Assembly (NCBI GenBank): GCA_963712465.1
Contig: CAVQHY010000010.1
Location: 62,001-126,000 of the forward strand
From: CAVQHY01 sp963712465
GTDB taxonomy: Bacteria; Actinomycetota; Thermoleophilia; Gaiellales; Gaiellaceae
Length of the DNA stretch: 64,000 nt
Direction: 5' to 3'
The translations under genes were made by a program, and so were the position numbers. Shown in pieces: positions 46,105 through 54,017 of this stretch. The notes beneath the pieces were generated by a model, which ran no database searches, was not told where the DNA came from, and saw nothing but the letters and a program-made list of their open reading frames with translations. Numbering within the stretch: the stretch's first letter is position 1; every line of letters begins with the position of its first letter.

Positions 46105-48123
46105 ATGGCGGACGAGATCGTCCTGACGACGTGCCCGCGGGACTGCTACGACGCCTGTGGGATCGCCGTGGTCAAACGGAACGGCTCGGTCGCGCATGTC
46201 CGGGGCGACCCCGACCACGCCGTCGCGCGCGGACGCCTCTGCCCCAAGTGCTCGAACGGCTACAACCGCGAGTGGCTGGATCCGGCGGCGAGGCTACTCC
46301 GCCCGCTCGTACGCGCCGGCGCCAAGGGTGAGGGACGCTTCGAGGAGACGTCCTGGGAGGACGCGATCGCCGTCGTGGCATCCCGACTCGGGGAGATCGT
46401 CGAGCGCCACGGTGCCGACACGATCCTGAACACCCACTACACGGGAACGCTCGGACTGATCGCGTTCGGCTTCCCGATGCGCTTCTTCAACCGTCTGGGC
46501 GCGACCGAGGTCGATCCCGACACGGTCTGCAACAAGGCGGGGCACGTGGCGCTCGACTACGTCTACGGCACCTCCGAGACGGGCTTCGATCCGCGCACGG
46601 CACGCGATGCCGACTGCATCCTCGTCTGGGGCGCGAATCCGTCCCACTCCGCGCCGCACCAGCACGAGCACTGGCTCAGCGAGGCCCCGGGCAAGGTCGT
46701 GGTCGTCGACCCGATCCGCACCGACACCGCCGCCGCGGCGGATCTGCACCTGCAGCCGTTCCCGGGCAGCGACGCGGCGCTCGCCTTCGCGCTGCTCCAC
46801 GTGATCGTCCGCGACGGGCTGGCCGACCGGGCGTTCCTGCGCGACCACACGGTCGGGTGGGACGAGCTCGAGCCGCTGCTTCGCGACTGCAGTCCCGCCT
46901 GGGGCGAGCCCGTCACGGGCGTCCCCGCCGGCCTGATCGAGGAGGCGGCGCTCCTCTACGGGCGCGGTCCGTCGCTCCTGTGGCTGGGGCAGGGCCTCCA
47001 GCGGCAGCGCACCGGCGGGAACGTGATGCGGGCGTGCGCCCTCCTTCCCGCCGTCAGCGGCAACCTCGGCCGGCCGGGAACGGGCTTCTTGTACCTGAAC
47101 GGGAGCGACCTGCGCGGGATCGACTCGGGCTACGTGACCGGCGCCCACCTTGCCGTGGATCCTCCACCGGCCGTGAGCCAGATGGACCTCGCCGCCCGCC
47201 TCGAGGACGCCGAGCGGGCCCGCGCTCTCGTGGCGTGGAACATCAACGTCGCCGCCTCGAACCCCGAGCAGGGCCGGCTCCGCCGGGCGCTCGCCCGGGA
47301 CGACCTCTTCACGGTCGCGATCGACCTCTTCCCGACCGACACCACCGACCTGGCGGACGTCGTCCTTCCGGCGGCGAGCTTCCTCGAGTTCGACGACCTC
47401 GTCTGCTCGTACTTCCACCTGACCGTCTCGGCGCAGGTCGGGGCAATCGAGCCTCTCGGCGACTCCCTGCCGAACCAGGAGATCTTCCGCAGGCTCGCCG
47501 CCGCGATGGAGCTCGAAGACCCGGAGCTCCTCGAGCCGGACGCAGACATCCTCGCCGAGCTCCTGCGCCAGACCGGGCTCGGTGTCTCGTTCGAGGAGCT
47601 CGCCCGCGTGGGGACCGTGCCGATCTGCGCCGAGCCGCTCGTACAGTTCGCCGACCTCGCGTTCCCCACCCCGAGCGGGCGGGTCGAGATCGCCTCGGTG
47701 CGCGCCGAGGCGGACGGCCACACGCGCGTCCCGCAGCCCACCGCCGACTCCCGGCCGGGCGAGGGCCGCCTACGGCTCCTCTCCCCCGCCTCGGGCTGGC
47801 TCCTCAACGACTCGTTTGCGAACGTCGCGAGGATCGCCCATCGGATCGGGCCTGCGACGGTCGAGCTCCACCCGGACGACGCCGCGAGCCGTGGGCTCGC
47901 CGACGGCGCCGAGGCGCTTCTCGAGAGCGCCGTCGGGAGCCTGAGGCTGACGGTGAAGCTCCGACCCGACCTGCCGCGAGGGGTCGCGCTCTCGTACAAG
48001 GGGCGCTGGCCGAGGCGGGAGCCCGGGGGCGCAACGGTCAACGCGCTCGTCCCGGGAGTGAAGGCCGACATGGGCGAGAGCACGTCGGTGCACGGCACCG
48101 AGGTGACCGTGCGTCTCGCCTAG
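46105..48123 (+). CDS. Molybdopterin-dependent oxidoreductase (DMSO reductase family)
   Basis: A 672-residue enzyme. The N-terminal 4Fe-4S site is CPRDCYDACGIAV followed by LCPKCSNG. The molybdopterin domains include VCNKAGHVALDYVYGTSETG, LVWGANPSHSAPHQHEHWL and LPAVSGNLGRPGTGFLYLNG. The C-terminal Mo-cofactor domain is SPASGWLLNDSFANVARIAH. The metal ligand position lies near CNKAGHVA but cannot be assigned surely. No Tat signal, so cytoplasmic. Substrate unknown. It is followed after three bases by a cupin gene. Confidence 0.9.
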   Translation: MADEIVLTTCPRDCYDACGIAVVKRNGSVAHVRGDPDHAVARGRLCPKCSNGYNREWLDPAARLLRPLVRAGAKGEGRFEETSWEDAIAVVASRLGEIVERHGADTILNTHYTGTLGLIAFGFPMRFFNRLGATEVDPDTVCNKAGHVALDYVYGTSETGFDPRTARDADCILVWGANPSHSAPHQHEHWLSEAPGKVVVVDPIRTDTAAAADLHLQPFPGSDAALAFALLHVIVRDGLADRAFLRDHTVGWDELEPLLRDCSPAWGEPVTGVPAGLIEEAALLYGRGPSLLWLGQGLQRQRTGGNVMRACALLPAVSGNLGRPGTGFLYLNGSDLRGIDSGYVTGAHLAVDPPPAVSQMDLAARLEDAERARALVAWNINVAASNPEQGRLRRALARDDLFTVAIDLFPTDTTDLADVVLPAASFLEFDDLVCSYFHLTVSAQVGAIEPLGDSLPNQEIFRRLAAAMELEDPELLEPDADILAELLRQTGLGVSFEELARVGTVPICAEPLVQFADLAFPTPSGRVEIASVRAEADGHTRVPQPTADSRPGEGRLRLLSPASGWLLNDSFANVARIAHRIGPATVELHPDDAASRGLADGAEALLESAVGSLRLTVKLRPDLPRGVALSYKGRWPRREPGGATVNALVPGVKADMGESTSVHGTEVTVRLA

Positions 48124-48126
48124 CCG

Positions 48127-48606
48127 ATGAGCTGGTTCATCCGGAACATCCGCGACGTTCAGTGGTACGACGGTGGTCAGCTCGGCGTGTACGGCAGCTT
48201 CGAGCAGGGTGAGCGCTTCCCGGAGTTCGGCTTCAACTTCGGTGTCGTGTGGCCGGGGCAGCCGGTTGCGATGTACCACCACGAGGACAATCAGGAGGGC
48301 TTTCTCGTCCTCTCCGGTGAATGCCTGCTGATCGTCGAGGGCGCGGAGCGAACGTTGAAGCAATGGGACTACTTTCATTGCCCGGCGGGAGTGGCGCACA
48401 TCGTCGTCGGCGCGGGCGACGGGCCCGCCTTCCTCATCGCAGTGGGCGGGCGCGTCGGCCCCGGTGCCACCGTGTACCCCGTCGACCCCGTCGCGCTCCA
48501 ACACGGAGCCGGAGTGGCGACGGAGACGACTGTTCCGGCCGAGGCCTACGCGCCCTTCCCCGAGCCCCGGCCGATCGCGTTTCGTGAGGAGTTCCTGCCG
48601 GGCTGA
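48127..48606 (+). CDS. Cupin protein, paralogue B
   Basis: A 159-residue cupin, clearly paralogous to that at 44948 (AMYHHEDNQEGFLVLSGE, HCPAGVAHIVVGAGDGPAF, HGAGVATETTVPAEAY). The N-terminus starts MSWFIRNIRDVQWYDGGQLG. It begins three bases after the molybdoenzyme stop, so they are co-transcribed. It may bind a metal or the product of the oxidoreductase; unknown. Confidence 0.85.
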   Translation: MSWFIRNIRDVQWYDGGQLGVYGSFEQGERFPEFGFNFGVVWPGQPVAMYHHEDNQEGFLVLSGECLLIVEGAERTLKQWDYFHCPAGVAHIVVGAGDGPAFLIAVGGRVGPGATVYPVDPVALQHGAGVATETTVPAEAYAPFPEPRPIAFREEFLPG

Positions 48607-48612
48607 GGCTCT

Positions 48613-49923
48613 TCAGGCGTCGACGCGCTCGATCGACGCGCCCAGCGCGCGGAGGCGCTCGTCGATGCGCTCGTAGCCGCGGTCGATCTGGCCGATGTTG
48701 CCGATCGTCGAACGGCCCTCGGCGCAGAGGCTCGCGATCAGCATCGCCATGCCCGCGCGGATGTCCGGGCTCTCCATCCGCTCGCCGTAGAGGCGGGACG
48801 GGCCGCTGACGATGGCGCGGTGCGGGTCGCAGAGGATGATCCGGGCGCCCATGGTGACGAGCTTGTCGACGAAGAAGAGGCGGTTCTCGAACATCTTCTC
48901 GAACACGAGCACCGTGCCCCGCGCCTGGGTCGCGACCGCGAGCGCGATCGAGGTCAGGTCGGCGGGAAACGCCGGCCAGGGGCCGTCCTCGATCTTCGGG
49001 ATCTGCGCGCCGAGGTCGTCGCGGACGACGAGATCCTGTGTTGCCGGCACCCGCACTCGCGAGCCCTCGACGTGCCAGCGAACGCCCAGCCGGTCGAAGC
49101 CGGGCTCGATCGCGGCGAGGTCCTCGGGGACGACGTCCTCGACGACGATCTCACCCCGCGTCACCGCCGCCAGCCCGATGAAGCTGGCGACCTCGATGTG
49201 GTCGGTGCAGATGCGCCACTCGCCCCCGCCGAGCGACGCGACGCCGCGGATCGTGATCACGTTCGACCCGATTCCCGAGATGTCGGCGCCGAGTGCGACG
49301 AGGAAGCGGCAGAGGTCCTGGACGTGCGGCTCGCTCGCCGCGTTCAGGATCGTCGTTTCTCCGGCGGCGAGAACCGCGGCCATCACGGCGTTCTCGGTGC
49401 CCGTCACCGACGCCTCGTCGAGGAAGACGCGCGCCCCGCGCAGAGCCGTCGCGCGCATGTCGTAGCGGCGGTCGACGGTCACCTCCGCGCCGAGCTGCGC
49501 GAGCGCGTGGATATGCGTGTCCAGGCGGCGACGGCCGATCACGTCGCCACCGGGAGGCGGCACGACCGCCGCCCCGCAGCGGGCGAGCAGCGGCCCGGAG
49601 AGGAGAATCGAGGCGCGAATCCGGCTGCAGAGCTCCTCGTCGAGCTCGACCTCGAGGCGTCCCCCGGCGTGGATGCGCACCTCGCCCGGGCCGAGGCGCT
49701 CGAGGTCCGCGCCGGTCGCGGCGACGAGCTCCAGCATCGTCTCGACGTCGAGGATCGCCGGGACATTCGTGAGCGTCACCGGCTCCTCGGTGAGAAGGCA
49801 GGCGGCGATGATCGGCAGCGCGGCGTTCTTGTTCCCGGCCGCCCGGACTGCGCCGGTGAGCGGCCTGCCTCCCTCGATGACGAACGACTCCACGGTCGAA
49901 TGCGAGACGAGTACCTGGCTCAA
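48613..49923 (-). CDS. murA: UDP-GlcNAc 1-carboxyvinyltransferase, Cys-to-Asp form
   Basis: First committed step of peptidoglycan synthesis: enolpyruvyl transfer to UDP-GlcNAc. A 436-residue protein of two inverse alpha-beta domains (AGNKNAALPIIAACLL, GATILNAASEPHVQDL-like TTILNAASEPHVQDLCRFLV). The active-site loop that is usually GGCxIGxR reads GGDVIGRRRLDTH, placing Asp127 where fosfomycin-sensitive enzymes have Cys. The same change is known from Mycobacterium and Chlamydia MurA and makes them fosfomycin-insensitive. Start is a TTG with GGGGGAAG upstream. Confidence 0.95.
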   Translation of the reverse strand: MSQVLVSHSTVESFVIEGGRPLTGAVRAAGNKNAALPIIAACLLTEEPVTLTNVPAILDVETMLELVAATGADLERLGPGEVRIHAGGRLEVELDEELCSRIRASILLSGPLLARCGAAVVPPPGGDVIGRRRLDTHIHALAQLGAEVTVDRRYDMRATALRGARVFLDEASVTGTENAVMAAVLAAGETTILNAASEPHVQDLCRFLVALGADISGIGSNVITIRGVASLGGGEWRICTDHIEVASFIGLAAVTRGEIVVEDVVPEDLAAIEPGFDRLGVRWHVEGSRVRVPATQDLVVRDDLGAQIPKIEDGPWPAFPADLTSIALAVATQARGTVLVFEKMFENRLFFVDKLVTMGARIILCDPHRAIVSGPSRLYGERMESPDIRAGMAMLIASLCAEGRSTIGNIGQIDRGYERIDERLRALGASIERVDA

Positions 49924-49967
49924 GACGCTTCCCCCGATCGCGGACCGTCGCCCGCGAACCGACCGGC

Positions 49968-49973
49968 TATCCT
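49968..49973 (+). promoter_or_regulatory. TATCCT -10 box
   Basis: TANNNT, 10 bases before the ATG at 49984; leader of about three bases. Confidence 0.4.
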
Positions 49974-49983
49974 AGCTGCCCTC

Positions 49984-50556
49984 ATGGAGGTCACCCGGGT
50001 ACGAGCATGGCAGACGCTCACGACGTACACGACCTCCGAGTCGCTCCTCCGTCACGCGCTGGCGGTCGAGGCCTCGGTCCGGGGGTACGCCCGCCTCGGC
50101 GGCGAGGACGAGGAGCTCTGGGCCGCGACTGCGCTCCTGCACGACTTCGACTACGAGATCCATCCGACGCTCGACAAGCACCCGCAGGACGGCGCGCCGA
50201 TTCTGCGCGAGGAGGGCTACCCGGAGGAGCTCGTCGAGGCGGTTCTCTCGCATGCCGAGCATCTGGCGATGCCCAGAGACACGCCGCTGCGCCGGACGCT
50301 GTTCGCCTGCGACGAGCTGTCGGGCTTCGTCCACGCGTGCGGGCTCGTCCGGCCCGACGGGATCGAGACGCTCGAGCCGAGGTCGGTGCGGAAGAAGCTG
50401 AAGCAGCCGTCGTTCGCCGCGGGCGTGCACCGGGACGAGGTGTACGCGGGCGCCGAGCTGCTCGGGCTCGAGCTCGACGAACACATTGCGAACGTGATCG
50501 CGTTCATGCGCCCGATCGCGCCCGAGCTCGGGTTGCGCACGGCCGCCACGGCCTAG
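49984..50556 (+). CDS. HD-domain hydrolase
   Basis: A 190-residue HD-superfamily protein. Metal site: the His in LLRHALAVEASVRGYA, the HD in ATALLHDFDYEIHPT, and later His residues in LSHAEHLAMP. FACDELSGFVHACGLVRPDG and KKLKQPSFAAGVHRDEV are typical of a conserved group of predicted phosphohydrolases. Substrate unknown. Divergent from murA. Confidence 0.85.
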   Translation: MEVTRVRAWQTLTTYTTSESLLRHALAVEASVRGYARLGGEDEELWAATALLHDFDYEIHPTLDKHPQDGAPILREEGYPEELVEAVLSHAEHLAMPRDTPLRRTLFACDELSGFVHACGLVRPDGIETLEPRSVRKKLKQPSFAAGVHRDEVYAGAELLGLELDEHIANVIAFMRPIAPELGLRTAATA

Positions 50557-50677
50557 CCCCGCCCGGCCGTCCGAGCGGAGATCTCCCCACGTTCGACTTC
50601 GCCGGCCGCTTCGGCGGGTGCGTCCGCCCCCTGGGGGGACCTGTGGCTAGGATGGCGCCGACGCCGGTGTGCGGCGT

Positions 50678-51781
50678 TTATCCATGCGCCTGAACGACGC
50701 TGACGAGCCGCTCGAGATCGTCGTCGCTCGTCCAGAAGCCGACCGACGCGCGCACCCAGCCGAGGGTCGGAAGGTCGCGCACGACGACGTCCCGCTCGGC
50801 GAGGGCGGCGACGAGCGCGGCCGCGTCTTCACCGCTAGGCTCGAACGAGACGAGGTTCGCCTGACCGGGCTCGGTCACGACGCGCGCCCGCTCGGCGAGC
50901 AGCTCGCGACAGCGCTCGGCCATTATCCGGGAGCGGGCGAAACGCTCGGGGCCGAGCGCTTCGGCGAACGCCAGCGACTCGAGCAGCCCCTCGAGCGAGG
51001 CGGTCGGGATCCAGCCGGGATCGAACCGCGGCGCGCCGGGCTTGGGCGTCCACGTCCCGTGCACCCACGAGCCGTACGAGGGGAAGGTCAGGCGTAGCTC
51101 GTCGACGAGCTCGGGGCGGACATAGAGGGCGCCGGTCGCGTCCGGACCGAGGAGCCACTTCTGCGCCGAGACCGTGTAGAAGTCCACGCCGAGCGCACGG
51201 ATGTCGACCGGGATCGCCCCCGCGCTCTGGGCGCCGTCGACCAGCACGGCGAACCCCCGCCCCGCCAGCCTCTCGACCGGCAGCACGGCACCGGTCGTCC
51301 AGAGCACGTGCGAGAGCGCAACGAGCCGCGTTCGCGGAGTCAGCTCGGCCTCGATCGCGTCCAGCGCCTCGGCGGCCGAAAGACCCCGGAGCTGGGCGAC
51401 GCGTAGGCGCGCGCGGGAGACGCGGAGCGCTCCCTCGAGGCCCGGGTGCTCGCAATCGGTCGTCACGACCTCGTCGTCCGGCCCGAGGCCGAGGGCGGCG
51501 ACGGCGATGTTGCACCCATCGGTGGTCGCGGTCGTCAGCGCCACCGCCTCGGGCCTGGCGCCGATCAGGCCCGCGATCCGCGCGCGGAGGGCCTCGCGGA
51601 GCGAGAGCATCTCCTCGAAGTAGGCCTCGCTGGATCGGCCCTCGGCGAGATCGCGGGCGAGCCGCGCGTGCATCGCCTCCACGGTGCGGCGCGGGAGCGG
51701 ACCGAACGTCCCCGCGTTCAGGTACGCCTTGCGCTGCAGCACCGGGAGCTCGGCGCGGATGCGGTCGAGGTCGAGAGCCAC
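50678..51781 (-). CDS. Class V aminotransferase (cysteine desulfurase-like)
   Basis: A 367-residue PLP enzyme of fold type I. The cofactor Asp/Gln region is VLVDGAQSAGAIPVDIRALG and the PLP lysine is in TVSAQKWLLGPDATGALYV. The start YLNAGTFGPLPRRTVEAMHA and the length fit the group of cysteine desulfurase/selenocysteine lyase and kynureninase-like enzymes. No Fe-S or other partner is nearby, so the substrate is not set. It follows the EEP nuclease gene by 9 bases. Confidence 0.88.
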   Translation of the reverse strand: MALDLDRIRAELPVLQRKAYLNAGTFGPLPRRTVEAMHARLARDLAEGRSSEAYFEEMLSLREALRARIAGLIGARPEAVALTTATTDGCNIAVAALGLGPDDEVVTTDCEHPGLEGALRVSRARLRVAQLRGLSAAEALDAIEAELTPRTRLVALSHVLWTTGAVLPVERLAGRGFAVLVDGAQSAGAIPVDIRALGVDFYTVSAQKWLLGPDATGALYVRPELVDELRLTFPSYGSWVHGTWTPKPGAPRFDPGWIPTASLEGLLESLAFAEALGPERFARSRIMAERCRELLAERARVVTEPGQANLVSFEPSGEDAAALVAALAERDVVVRDLPTLGWVRASVGFWTSDDDLERLVSVVQAHG

Positions 51782-51790
51782 GTGCGGAGC

Positions 51791-52486
51791 CTAGTCGGCC
51801 GAGATCGATGCGACGGCCTCCACCGGCGCGTGATCCGAGACGACGACGCCGTCAATCCGGCGGCGCTCGAGCGGCCAGGCATCCGGCCCGCGGACGAGGT
51901 CGAGCCCGCGAACGAGCACCTGGTCGATTCCGGCGAGTGGCTGCGAGAAGCCGGGGAGCCCGAGCCCGGGCACGTTGAGGTCGCCGCAAACGACCGCCGG
52001 GTCGCCGTGGGAGAGCAGTTCGGAGGCAACGGCAATCTCCTCCCGGGCGAAATCGTGCCGGATCGAGGCGTGCAGGCAGGCCGCGGTCAAACGATGGCCA
52101 CCTGCGCGCAGCCCGAGCAGGAGGCAGACGCGCCGCTCGCGACGGGTGCGCGGATTGAGCACGACCCGCCGGGACGAGAGGAGCTCGACCCGCGGCCCGA
52201 GCAGGACAGCGATCGCCTGCCCGGTCACGCCCGAGCCCATCCGGCGCGGGTCGCGCCGCTGGAGCCAGCCCCCGAACGGGCCGGCGAGCGCGGGCTTCGC
52301 GACGGCGACGACCGCGCGCATCCCGCTCCAGCGGGCGAGCCGGGACGCCGCCCAGAGCGGGATCTCCTGCACCGCGACGAGATCGGGGCCGTCGGCGACC
52401 GCGAGCCGGACCGCCTCCTCGAGGTAGAGCCGCCGGCCTGGCGGATGGCTGCGCCCGTGGAAGAGGTTCCAGCTGCGGATGACAAG
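51791..52486 (-). CDS. Endonuclease/exonuclease/phosphatase family protein, start lost
   Basis: About 230 residues of an EEP domain: SWNLFHGRSHPPGRR (strand 1 Asn), VAVQEIPLWAASRL (catalytic Glu), VCGDLNVPGLGLPG and VVSDHAPVEAV (catalytic Asp-His). The end given here is the last codon before repeat copy d. In-frame codons beyond it belong to the repeat and to antisense of the glycosyltransferase, and no ATG, GTG or TTG is found at a family-like start. Insertion of the repeat may have removed the normal start. Confidence 0.75.
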   Translation of the reverse strand, partial: LVIRSWNLFHGRSHPPGRRLYLEEAVRLAVADGPDLVAVQEIPLWAASRLARWSGMRAVVAVAKPALAGPFGGWLQRRDPRRMGSGVTGQAIAVLLGPRVELLSSRRVVLNPRTRRERRVCLLLGLRAGGHRLTAACLHASIRHDFAREEIAVASELLSHGDPAVVCGDLNVPGLGLPGFSQPLAGIDQVLVRGLDLVRGPDAWPLERRRIDGVVVSDHAPVEAVASISAD

Positions 52487-52487
52487 T

Positions 52488-52547
52488 GGGGTCCCGCTCG
52501 GGCGGGCCTGGGTGGGACCAACGAGGGCGGGGGCAGATGGTGGGAGC
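52488..52547 (-). repeat. Dispersed GC-rich repeat, copy d
   Basis: Reverse-complement orientation relative to copies a-c, starting GGGGTCCCGCTCGGGCGGG and ending GATGGTGGGAGC on the plus strand, with a changed middle. It lies between the divergent nuclease and glycosyltransferase genes. Confidence 0.7.
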
Positions 52548-52563
52548 GGCTCCAGCGCCGCAC

Positions 52564-52569
52564 TAGTGT
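52564..52569 (+). promoter_or_regulatory. TAGTGT -10 box, leaderless
   Basis: TANNNT followed by 7 bases and the GTG at 52577; supports that start. Confidence 0.5.
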
Positions 52570-52576
52570 ACGGACG

Positions 52577-53629
52577 GTGCGCGTCGCCCTCGTCGACCCG
52601 TCGGCCTACACGCTGCCGTACGACCACGCGCTTGCCGCCGCGCTCGTGCGGGCCGGAGCAGACGTCGAGCTCGTCACGTCGCGTTTCCGCTTCGGCGAGC
52701 CCCCTGCCGCCGCCGGCTATCGGCGCAGCGAGCTCTTCTACCCCGTCTCGGCGCGGATCCCCGGCCACTCGAGGTTGCGGCTTCCCCTGAAGGCGGGCGA
52801 GCACGCCCTCGGCCTGCTGCGGCTCCGCCGCGTGCCCGCCGACGTGCTCCACGTCCAGTGGGCACCGCTACCCCAGCTCGACGTGCGACTCCTCGGCGGC
52901 CACGGGTCGTCGGTGATCACCGCCCACGACGTCCTCCCTCGCCGGACGGCGTCGAAGCGCGACCTCTGGCGGCGCGTGTACGCGCGGTTCGATCGGGTCG
53001 TCGCGCACTCCGAGCGGGGCCGTGTGCGACTCGTCGAGGAGGTCGGCATCGACCCGGCCGCGGTGCGCGTGATCCCCCACCCGGTCTTCCCCGGGACGCC
53101 GCGCCACGACGACGACGGGCGGACGCTGCTCGCGGTGGGAAACATCCGGCCGTACAAGCAGCTCGACCATGCGATCGAGGCCGCCCAGCTGTCGGGCGCC
53201 CGGCTGCTCGTGGTCGGGGACGCACGGATCGACGTCTCGCGCTGGCGCCACCTCCCGGAGATCGAATGGCGGCTCGGGTACGCCTCCGAGCGGGAGATCG
53301 ACCGCGCGCTCGCCGAGTCGACGGTCGCCCTCTTCCCCTATCGCGAGGAGCTCGACCAGTCGGGCGCGCTCCTGCGCGCGCTCGGGGCGGGCGTTCCCGC
53401 GGTCGCCTACGACGTCGGAGGAATCGCCGAGCCGGTGCGCCGCTTCGGGGCGGGGGCTGTGGTCGCTCCGGACGATCGGGCCGGGCTTGCCGCGGCGGCC
53501 GGTGGCCTGCTCCACGACGCGAACGCGCTGGCGACGGCGCGGGAGGGCGCGCGGAGAGCTGCGATGGAGCTGACCTGGGACGCATCGGCCCGGGCTCATC
53601 TGGCGCTCTACGGCGAGATCCTTTCGTGA
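52577..53629 (+). CDS. Glycosyltransferase, GT4-like
   Basis: A 350-residue GT-B fold enzyme. N-terminal acceptor domain (VALVDPSAYTLPYDHALAAA, VLHVQWAPLPQLDVRLLGGH, VITAHDVLPRR). C-terminal donor domain with AVGNIRPYKQLDHAIEAAQL and the E-x7-E type motif in EELDQSGALLRALGAGVPAV. Sugar and acceptor unknown. No membrane segment. The GTG is set by the -10 box at 52564; the stop overlaps the next GTG (GTGA). Confidence 0.88.
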   Translation: MRVALVDPSAYTLPYDHALAAALVRAGADVELVTSRFRFGEPPAAAGYRRSELFYPVSARIPGHSRLRLPLKAGEHALGLLRLRRVPADVLHVQWAPLPQLDVRLLGGHGSSVITAHDVLPRRTASKRDLWRRVYARFDRVVAHSERGRVRLVEEVGIDPAAVRVIPHPVFPGTPRHDDDGRTLLAVGNIRPYKQLDHAIEAAQLSGARLLVVGDARIDVSRWRHLPEIEWRLGYASEREIDRALAESTVALFPYREELDQSGALLRALGAGVPAVAYDVGGIAEPVRRFGAGAVVAPDDRAGLAAAAGGLLHDANALATAREGARRAAMELTWDASARAHLALYGEILS

Positions 53630-53934
53630 GGCTCTTCCGCCGCGACCGCTTCGCCGAGCTCGTCGAGCGCCAGCTCGACCTCTTCGTCGCCGATCATGCC
53701 GACCTGCTGGCGGACTGCGATGCGGCGCTGCGGGCCTACGACGCCTCCGGCGCGGAGGGCGCCGAGGCGCACTACGAGCGTTACCGCGATCTCGTCGAGA
53801 CGGGGGCAGAGGCGCTCGTCGAGCTCCGCGACGGCTACGCGCGGGGGCTCGACGAGGGCGTCGCCGAGGAGTACGAGGCGTCGTTCGACAGGCTTGTCGG
53901 GCGGCGGCTGCCCCGCTTCGCCGGCGATCTCTAG
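53626..53934 (+). CDS. Small acidic helical protein coupled to the glycosyltransferase
   Basis: A 102-residue protein, almost entirely helical and acidic (LFVADHADLLADCDAALRAY, VETGAEALVELRDGYARGLD). No known domain. It overlaps the glycosyltransferase stop by four bases and is surely co-translated with it, so it may be a partner. No membrane segment. Confidence 0.75.
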   Translation: MRLFRRDRFAELVERQLDLFVADHADLLADCDAALRAYDASGAEGAEAHYERYRDLVETGAEALVELRDGYARGLDEGVAEEYEASFDRLVGRRLPRFAGDL

Positions 53935-54017
53935 GCTGAGTCGCCCCGAGGCGAGGCGCGTTCGCGTCCCAACTTGCCCGAGCGACGTTGAGCTATTTCC
54001 TCAGGTTTCTCTCGACC

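Noticed and set aside
51446..53629. A 727-codon frame ending with the glycosyltransferase
   Set aside because: Upstream codons are antisense to the aminotransferase and nuclease genes. The GTG at 52577 with its -10 box is the real start.
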